NCBI GenBank assembly: GCA_963784065.1
Contig: CAWAQA010000001.1
Location: forward strand, 420,824-484,823
Source: CAWAQA01 sp963784065
GTDB lineage: Bacteria; Acidobacteriota; Vicinamibacteria; Vicinamibacterales; UBA2999
Direction: 5' to 3'
DNA: 64,000 bases
Position numbers and translations under genes: made by a program. Under the pieces are notes generated by a model. It saw only the letters and a program-made list of their open reading frames with translations, was not told the DNA's origin and searched no databases. Each line of letters begins with the position of its first letter. Positions within the stretch are counted from its first letter, which is position 1. Below are positions 58,396-64,000 of this stretch, piece by piece.

Positions 58396-58490
58396 GGTGA
58401 GGTGGCCGAGAGGCTGAAGGCGGCGGTTTGCTAAACCGTTGTAGGGCCTTTAAAGTCCTACCCAGGGTTCGAATCCCTGCCTCACCGCCA
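58396..58490 (+). tRNA. tRNA-Ser, anticodon GCU
   Basis: The acceptor stem pairs GGTGAGG (58396-58402) with CCTCACC (58480-58486). The anticodon loop TTTGCTAAA in GGTTTGCTAAACC reads GCU. A long variable arm (TGTAGGGCCTTTAAAGTCCTACC) and the T arm with GGTTCGAATCC are typical of class II serine tRNAs. CCA is encoded at 58488-58490. 95 nt in all. Confidence 0.97.
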
Positions 58491-58890
58491 ACATCCCTCG
58501 CTCTCGCTCGGTCGCTTGGCGGTTCGGCACGGCTTCAGGCGCGGCGCGGCCTCGCTCTGCTCGCCGCGACCCGGCACGAATCCCCTTCCCTCACCGCAAC
58601 ATCCCTCGCTCTCGCTCGGTCGCTTGGCGGTTCGGCACGGCTTCAGGCGCGGCGCGGCCTCGCTCTGCTCGCCGCGACCCGGCACGAATCCCCTTCCCCT
58701 CACCGCAACATCCCTCGCTCTCGCTCGGTCGCTTGGCGGTTCGGCACGGCTTCAGGCGCGGCGCGGCCTCGCTCTGCTCGCCGCGACCCGGCACGAATCC
58801 CCTTCCCCTCACCGACAAACATCGCTCGTTCCGCTCGCTCGCTTGGCGGCTCGGCACGGCTTCAGGCGCGGCGCGCTCACTGCGCTCGGC
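58491..58890 (+). repeat. Four tandem 108-111 bp repeats each carrying a degenerate tRNA-Ser 3' end
   Basis: Units begin near 58491, 58599, 58708 and 58819 with ACATCCCTCGCTCTCGCTCG and contain CGGTTCGGCACGGCTTCAGG. The first three end in CACGAATCCCCTTCCCTCAC-CGC, which mirrors the T-arm and acceptor end of the tRNA just upstream (CGAATCCCTGCCTCACCGCC). The first three units are nearly identical, and the fourth has diverged. They encode nothing credible. The structure looks like repeated duplication from the tRNA 3' end. Confidence 0.88.
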
Positions 58891-59164
58891 GCCCGCGCGT
58901 TCGGCTGTGGCCTAACCCCTGCGTACGTGGGGCCGGCTTGCAGCCGCCGGTGATCCTCGAGCAGCCTTATCGCAGGGTCCAGCGCTGCCGGACTCAGGTG
59001 CATGGGACACTGCGTCATCGACAGGTCCATGTGTCCGGCCAGCTCCTGAATCGCGCGTGCAGCGTTGCCTTCCCGGCGCGAGCTCGCGTGCAGTTACGGT
59101 GCGCACGCGGGCGCGCACGGCGAGGTCCACTAGCCGCGGCCCGTAACCGAAGGACAATGACGCC
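58891..59164. other. Intergenic stretch after the tRNA repeats
   Basis: About 270 bp with no credible gene. It contains GCTTGCAGCCGCCGG-like short inverted sequences but no element that I can define. The start of the YdjM-like gene follows at 59165. Confidence 0.35.
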
Positions 59165-60200
59165 GTGGATCCGCTCACGCATGCGCTCCTCGGCTCGGCG
59201 ACGGCGCGGGTCGTTCTTGCGCGCCCGCTGGGACGGTCGGCCTGGCTCCCCGGTGTGGCCGGGGCGCTGCTGCCCGACGTCGACGCGCTGATTCGCAGCG
59301 GCGCCGACCCGCTCCTCTATGCCGAGTTCCACCGCCACTTCACGCACGCGTTGGCGTTCATCCCAATCGGCGGCGCGCTCGCCGCGCTCCCCTGGCTGCT
59401 GGCGCGTCGCACGCGGCCGCACTGGAAGGCGGACCTCGGCGCCGCGACTGCCGGATACGCCACGCACGGACTGCTCGACGCCAGCACCACCTACGGCACG
59501 CTGCTCTTCTGGCCGTTCACCGACATGCGCGTGGCATGGAACGCGATCTCCATCGTCGACCCGCTCTTCACGCTGGTGCTGCTGCTGGGCGTCGCGCTGG
59601 CGGTCTGGCGCAAGACGAGGACCCCGGCCGCCGCGGCGCTCCTCATCTGCGCCGCGTACCTGACGACGGGCGCCGTGCAGCGCGACCGCGCCCTCGACGC
59701 ACAGGGCAGGATCGCCGCGGCGCGCGGCCACGACCGCGCCCGCGGCGCCGTGTTTCCCGGCTTCGGCAACAATCTTGTCTGGCGCTCGCTGTACCGGGCC
59801 GGAGACACGCAGTACATGGATCGGATCCGCGTCCCGTGGTTCGGCGCCTCCTCGTGGAGCCCCGGTCCACACGTGCGGCTCCTGCGCGAGGAGGACACTG
59901 CTGCCCGAGGTGCTGGCCGACGCCCGCCTGCGCCGCGACTTCGCGCGCTTCGAGCGGTTCGCGGACGGATGGGTGGCGCGGGCGCCCGGCGAACCGGACG
60001 TCATCGGCGATGCGCGCTACTCGTCGACGGCCGAGCGATTCGAGCCGGTCTGGGGGATCCGCTTCACGCCGGGATCGGCGGACGTGCCGATCGAGTGGGT
60101 AGACCGGTCGCGGCAGCGGCGGGTCGACTTGCGTGCGCTCTGGACAGAGCTGCGCGGCGCGGATCCGCGCTACCGCCCGATCGCACCGGTCGCCCGGTAG
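59165..60200 (+). CDS. Second YdjM-like membrane-bound metal-dependent hydrolase, one frameshift
   Basis: A GTG at 59165 gives VDPLTHALLGSATARVVLAR with the DPxTH motif. GALLPDVDALIRSGADPLLY and EFHRHFTHALAFIPIGGAL supply the other metal residues, and YATHGLLDASTTYGTLLFWP has the late HxxxD. About five membrane helices follow, then a soluble C-terminal domain that crosses a shift near 59895 (LLPEVLADARLRRDFARFER). About 345 residues, the full size. It is lodged between the tandem tRNA repeats and the solo copy at 60250-60305. Confidence 0.87.
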
Positions 60201-60535
60201 TCAGATGCGTCGCTACGATGCGTCAGTTGACGCTTTGCGGGGGTCCGGCGGCGGCGCGATGAGCTTCGCTCGTCGCGATCGGGCACGAACCCCTTTCTCC
60301 TCACACGAACTTCCCCTCCGAACTCAGTCGATCCGCGCACGTCCCGCATGAGGAGTATTGGGTTGACCGGGCGCCCGAATACCTCCTATCGTCTATGGTC
60401 GGACTGGGTAGAAATCTATTGCTTCGCCCCGGGGCACGGAACCAGCGGCTCCGCGAAAGCGGGTCCGGTCGGTGCCGGCGGACCAAGGGGACCCCATAAA
60501 TTGGGCGCAAGTGACCTTTGAACGAGGAGGCTCAC
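60201..60535. other. Intergenic stretch with a solo copy of the tRNA-linked repeat
   Basis: From about 60250 to 60305 the sequence GGCGGCGCGATGAG...TCGTCGCGATCGGGCACGAAC repeats the second half of the 109-bp unit, including CACGAACCCCTTTCTCCTCAC. The rest has a possible promoter (next entry) and no gene. Confidence 0.6.
60363..60392 (+). promoter_or_regulatory. Possible sigma-70 promoter
   Basis: TTGACC (60363-60368) and TATCGT (60387-60392) are separated by 18 bases, about 145 bases upstream of the start at 60536. The -35 match is good and the -10 match is weak. No other candidate is better in this gap. Confidence 0.3.
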
Positions 60536-61524
60536 ATGAGCCAGCGATTTCTCGCTTCTCTCGCCATCGTGTTGTTCGTAACGGTCTCCCTGGCCGGGCA
60601 GACCCCGCAGACACAGAAGTGGACTCAGCCACGAACCGCCGACGGGCAGCCCGATCTGCAGGGCTTCTGGACGAACTCCACGTACACGCCTCTAGAGCGG
60701 CCCAAAGGCATCACGAAGGACTTCTTCACGAAGGAAGAAGCCGCTGAGATCGAACGGCGCGCCGCTGCAGAAGAGACCGAACAGACGGTGCCCGGCACGA
60801 TCGCGGACGTGCACTACGACTTCACGCAATTCGGATTGGACCGCAATCAAAATGCGCTCGCGTCGAATCTGCGAACCTCACTGATCGTCGATCCGGCCGA
60901 TGGCAGGCTTCCCCCGCTCACCGCGGCAGGACAGAAGCGAGCAGCGGAGCGTGCAGAGGAGGCCAAGCGCGTGGGCCGCTGGGACTCGGCGCAGAGCAAC
61001 CAGCTCGACGACCGGTGCATCATCTTCGCCGGCGCGGGACCGCCAATGCTTCCGCAGACTTACAACGGCAACTACCACATCGTGCAGGCGCCAGGCTACG
61101 TGATGATCCTCTTCGAGATGGCGCACGACGTCCGCATGATCCCGCTCGATGGCCGCCCGCACCTTGCGTCGAACGTCCGGCAGTGGATGGGCGACTCTCG
61201 CGGCCGTTGGGAAGGCGATACGCTCGTCGTCGAGACGACGAATTTCAACGGCAAGAATCCGTTGAACGGCTCGAGCGAGCACATGAAGGTGACCGAGCGG
61301 TTCACGCGTCTTGACGCGGACACGATTTCGTCAAGTTCACGATTGACGATCAGGCGACGTGGACGAAACCGTGGACCGCGGAGCTGTTCATGCAGAAGAG
61401 CAAGGGACCGCTCTTCGAGCACGCCTGCCACGAGGGCAATTACGGCTTGTACAACACGCTCGTCGGCGCCCGCCTCGAAGAGAAGAAGGCTGCCGAAGAC
61501 GCCGCCAGGAACGGTGCGAAGTAG
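60536..61524 (+). CDS. Exported 'DGQPDLQGFW' protein of unknown function, one frameshift
   Basis: AGGAGG precedes the ATG at 60536. A signal peptide (FLASLAIVLFVTVSLAGQ) is followed by TADGQPDLQGFWTNSTYTPL, a motif shared by many secreted acidobacterial proteins. PPMLPQTYNGNYHIVQAPGY and GDSRGRWEGDTLVVETTNFN are also conserved there. After a shift near 61325 the end reads GPLFEHACHEGNYGLYNTLV. About 329 residues. Molecular function is unknown. Probably cotranscribed with the next gene. Confidence 0.8.
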
Positions 61525-61635
61525 AGACGTCCGGTGGCGGTTGCGAGCGAGCATCCGTCACCCGGGCGAAGGGTCAACCCCGCCGCCGGCCATTAACCGG
61601 TCTCGAGTCGCGCGAATCACGCACAAGGGGTTTGT

Positions 61636-62626
61636 ATGAGACATAACGCAGCGATGGTCGGCCGTGGGTCTGGCACTCCTCTGCTCCGTGGCGGTGTTCG
61701 CGCAAGGTCCTGCGAATCAGCAGCCCTACGTGCCGCCGGCCTTCGATACATATACCCCGAACATTCCGGGTGTCGTCGCCCCCGGAACCAGGGTCGAGCT
61801 CATCACCGACAAGCTCAATGGAACTGAAGGGCCCCTCGCCCTGCCGGATGGCACCCTGGTCTTCACGGAAGGGGGCGCGAGGCGACTGACGCGCATCGAC
61901 AAAGACGGCAAGCTCTCGATGTTCCTCGACAACATCCAGTCGGGCGGGCTCGGCTTCGACCCGAAGGGTCGATTGATTGCCAACGACAATACGCAGGGCA
62001 AGCAGGGGATCTACATCGTCCATCCCAAAGGCTCCGAGAAGACGCTCGTGGACAGGCAGACGCAGGGCTTCATGGGCGCGAACGATCTGGTCGTCGACAA
62101 GAAGGGCGGCGTGTATTTCACGCAGCCGGAGCAGGCGAATGTCGGATACATCTCTCCCGGACGGGAAGGGGATGAAAATCGTCGCCGAGAACATGACGCG
62201 CCCGAACGGCATCACCATGAGCCCGGACGAGAAGATCCTCTACATGAACGACTCCCGCGGCGAATACCTCCTAGCGTATGACGTGCAGGCGGATGGGTCG
62301 GTCACCAACCGCCGCAACTTCGCCAAGTACGATCAGATCAACACCTCCGCTGCGGGAGGCGACGTGGGCCGGGCCTTCGCTACAAAGTGACCAGCTGCGC
62401 CGACGGCCTGGCAATAGACAAGGACGGGCGGGTGTATAACGCCGGGTGCAATGGCATCCAGGTCTACAGCCCGCAAGGGAAGCACATGGGCACGATCCCC
62501 ACGGCCCGCTGGTGCAGAATCTGGCATTCGCCGGCCCGGACAAGAAGACGCTCTACCTCGTAGGGCGCAGTGCCGCGTGGAAGATCTCAGACGCTCACGC
62601 AGGGATACCAGGGGCGCGCGAAGTAG
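61636..62626 (+). CDS. SMP-30/gluconolactonase-like beta-propeller protein, four frameshifts
   Basis: The ATG at 61636 and, past a shift near 61660, VGLALLCSVAVFAQ form a signal peptide. Propeller blades follow: KLNGTEGPLALPDGTLVFTE, GGLGFDPKGRLIANDN, GANDLVVDKKGGVYFTQPE, NMTRPNGITMSPDEKILYMN and KVTSCADGLAIDKDGRVYNA. The metal-site pattern (EGP, ND, NG, CADG) matches SMP-30 lactonases. Shifts lie near 62160, 62375, 62510 and 62595; the last blade ends LTQGYQGRAK. About 330 residues. It probably hydrolyses a sugar lactone in the periplasm. Confidence 0.82.
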
Positions 62627-62787
62627 GCGCGAGGGTCGTCCACCGGGAGAAAGCCCGATCTCAGTCGCGGTTGGCACCACTGGCGGCGGGGCGCAAATGC
62701 GCTCCGCTCGCCGCACTCCTCACGCATCCTTCCGGCTCGACTCCTGCTGTCCTGTCAAACACCGCTGCCCTCGGCTAAAGTGAAGCC

Positions 62788-63774
62788 GTGACGTCATCCC
62801 TTCGCATGCTGACAGCTGAGGATGTGCTCGACGCCCTGCGCAGCCTCAGGACTCACCAGCCGGTACAGTTCTAGGCGCTCTACTCCAGCCAGCTTGGCGG
62901 GGTTGTCACCGACCCGGCGCTGATGGTGCTGCCGTTCGATGACCACATGGTTCACCGCGGCCATGGCATCTTCGACACGGCGACGCTCGTCGGCGGGAGG
63001 ATCTACGATCTCGACGCCCACCTCGAACGCTTTCATCGCGTCGGCGCAGCGATCGAAGCTGCGACTGGCCGGCCACGCCTGAGGCGATGCGCGACATCGT
63101 CATCCGCACGGCTGCCGCCAGCGGCAGGAAGGACGGTTCGATCCGCTATTGGCTGTCGTCGGGACCGGGCAGCCTCGGGCTGAGCCCGGCAGCCGAATCG
63201 GAGCCCGGATTCTTCGTCATAGATCTCGCGGGACTCTCATACCCCGAGCGGTGGTACACGGAAGGCCTTCGGGTGATCACGACCACCTGCCCAATCAAGC
63301 CGTCCCTCTATGCGATCACCAAGAGCACGAACTACCTACCGAATGTGCTCATGCAGATGGAAGCCAAGGAGGCGGGCCTCGACAACGGCGTCTTCATCGA
63401 CGACGAGGGGTATGTCGGGGAGAGTTCGAACATGAACGTGGCTTTCGTCACGCGCGATGGCGTGTTCCGTCACCCGCGGTTCGAGCACATCCTGTCCGGG
63501 TGCACGTCGCGGCGCCTGCTCGAGCTCGCGCCGGCCTTGCAGGAGCGGGCAGCTCATTACAGGCGTCGCGGTCTGCGACATCCCCGTGGCCGACGCCCGT
63601 GCCGCGCGCGAGATGATGCTCATCGGCAGCTCGGTGAAGGTGGCGCCGATTGTCGAGTGGGACAAAGCGCCAATCCACGACGGAAAGCCGGGTCCGGTGA
63701 CCAAGGCATTGTTCGAACTGCTCGAGGAGGACATGCGCACGGGCCGCGGGCGCCTCATGGTCGAACTTCCGTGA
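62788..63774 (+). CDS. Class IV aminotransferase (BCAT/D-amino-acid type), in-frame stop and two frameshifts
   Basis: From the GTG at 62788 a TAG interrupts at 62872 (HQPVQF stop ALYSSQLGG), although homology runs straight through. The family pattern follows: DPALMVLPFDDHMVHRGHGI, FDTATLVGGRIYDLDAHLER, IKPSLYAITKSTNYLPNVLM with the probable PLP lysine, and DEGYVGESSNMNVAFVTRD. Shifts lie near 63080 and 63540; the end is ALFELLEEDMRTGRGRLMVE. About 328 residues. It resembles the plant-like D-amino-acid transaminase/aminodeoxychorismate lyase branch. The stop may be a base error (TAG for AGG/CGG) or real inactivation. Confidence 0.8.
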
Positions 63775-63855
63775 CGTCACGGCGAACCCGTACATCAGCG
63801 GTACCAACCGTTCCGGCGCAACGAGTCCGTCGCACGGCGAGGGTAGTACTGGCCG

Positions 63856-64000
63856 ATGCTCGACATCCGCTCCGGCCAGGGCACGGCGTTCTTCCTGTTC
63901 GACGTCGCCGAGGCAATCCATCTCAATCGCGTCCGCGGCCTTCATTGGCCCCACCAGCGAGGCGCGTCTGGTCCCCAAATCGTCCACGCCACCCTACGTC
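63856..64000 (+). CDS. Start of a gene of unknown family, cut by window end, probable frameshift
   Basis: The ATG at 63856 gives MLDIRSGQGTAFFLFDVAEA, then an indel near 63950 after NRVRG leads to GPTSEARLVPKSSTPPYV. The opening resembles proteins that begin with a short strand-helix unit, but I cannot name the family. The 81 bases upstream have no clear ribosome site. Confidence 0.45.
   Translation, partial: MLDIRSGQGTAFFLFDVAEAIHLNRVRGLHWPHQRGASGPQIVHATLR

Noticed and set aside
58491..58890. CRISPR array
   Set aside because: The units are contiguous 108-111 bp tandem copies without short repeats alternating with unique spacers, and no cas genes are present.
58503..58953. Repeat-rich small proteins encoded in the tRNA-linked array, on either strand
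   Set aside because: Open frames arise from tandem copies of non-coding DNA; no start signals, and frames change between units.

Overview
The window looks like a GC-rich chromosome segment from an acidobacterium, most likely of the Vicinamibacteria type. This is an inference from gene content: a TonB-dependent receptor with a carboxypeptidase-like regulatory domain, paired M16 and M61 peptidases, a subtilisin with a VWGD-repeat tail, secreted proteins of the 'DGQPDLQGFW' kind, and small intergenic palindromes scattered between genes. No rRNA or ribosomal protein is present to settle the taxonomy. Many genes that are intact by homology break into two or more reading frames. This fits single-base indels from unpolished long reads, so most frameshifts below are treated as probable sequence errors and each gene is given its full reconstructed span.

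Layout. 1-5072: 3' part of purE, two small envelope genes, two M16 peptidases, a DinB-like protein and a decayed AhpD-like fragment. 5390-10238: subtilisin with nine VWGD repeats, a membrane protein, and an operon of sodium/solute symporter, 30-residue membrane peptide and short asparaginase. 10324-19701: argininosuccinate lyase, two M61 peptidases, a wrecked cytochrome oxidase locus, a histone-H1-like basic protein, a GlcD-type oxidase and a 2H phosphoesterase. 19706-26340: acetate-permease-like symporter with DUF485 partner, NUDIX hydrolase, and a tctC-tctB-tctA-hemH operon joined by overlaps. 26580-34068: TonB receptor, STAS protein, B12-type radical SAM protein with YjbQ, and a winged-helix regulator fused to a membrane domain.

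34189-58184 is the most striking part. It holds several transcription units with an acyl-AMP ligase, FabZ-like dehydratase, DUF2062-methyltransferase fusion, GT2-LpxL-type acyltransferase fusion, MMPL exporter, LolA-like carrier, a ketosynthase-like chain-length factor that has lost its catalytic residues, an active ketosynthase, a ketoreductase, an acyl carrier protein and a halogenase-like flavoprotein. Together these are the toolkit of an aryl-polyene-like (type II PKS/FAS-like) outer-membrane lipid or pigment pathway. It is combined with two radical SAM enzymes (one resembling tetraether/membrane-spanning lipid synthases), a polysaccharide deacetylase, a PHP phosphoesterase and a very large outer-membrane protein of unknown function. 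The likely flow is: starter activation by the AMP ligase, elongation by the KS/CLF pair on the ACP with the ketoreductase and dehydratase, tailoring by the methyltransferase, flavoprotein and radical SAM enzymes, coupling to a glycolipid by the fusion protein, and export by MMPL and LolA.

58396-64000: tRNA-Ser(GCU) followed by four tandem ~109-bp repeats that each carry a degenerate copy of the tRNA 3' end (a fifth solo copy lies 1.4 kb away), a YdjM-type membrane protein, two secreted proteins, a class IV aminotransferase with an in-frame stop, and the start of one more gene.
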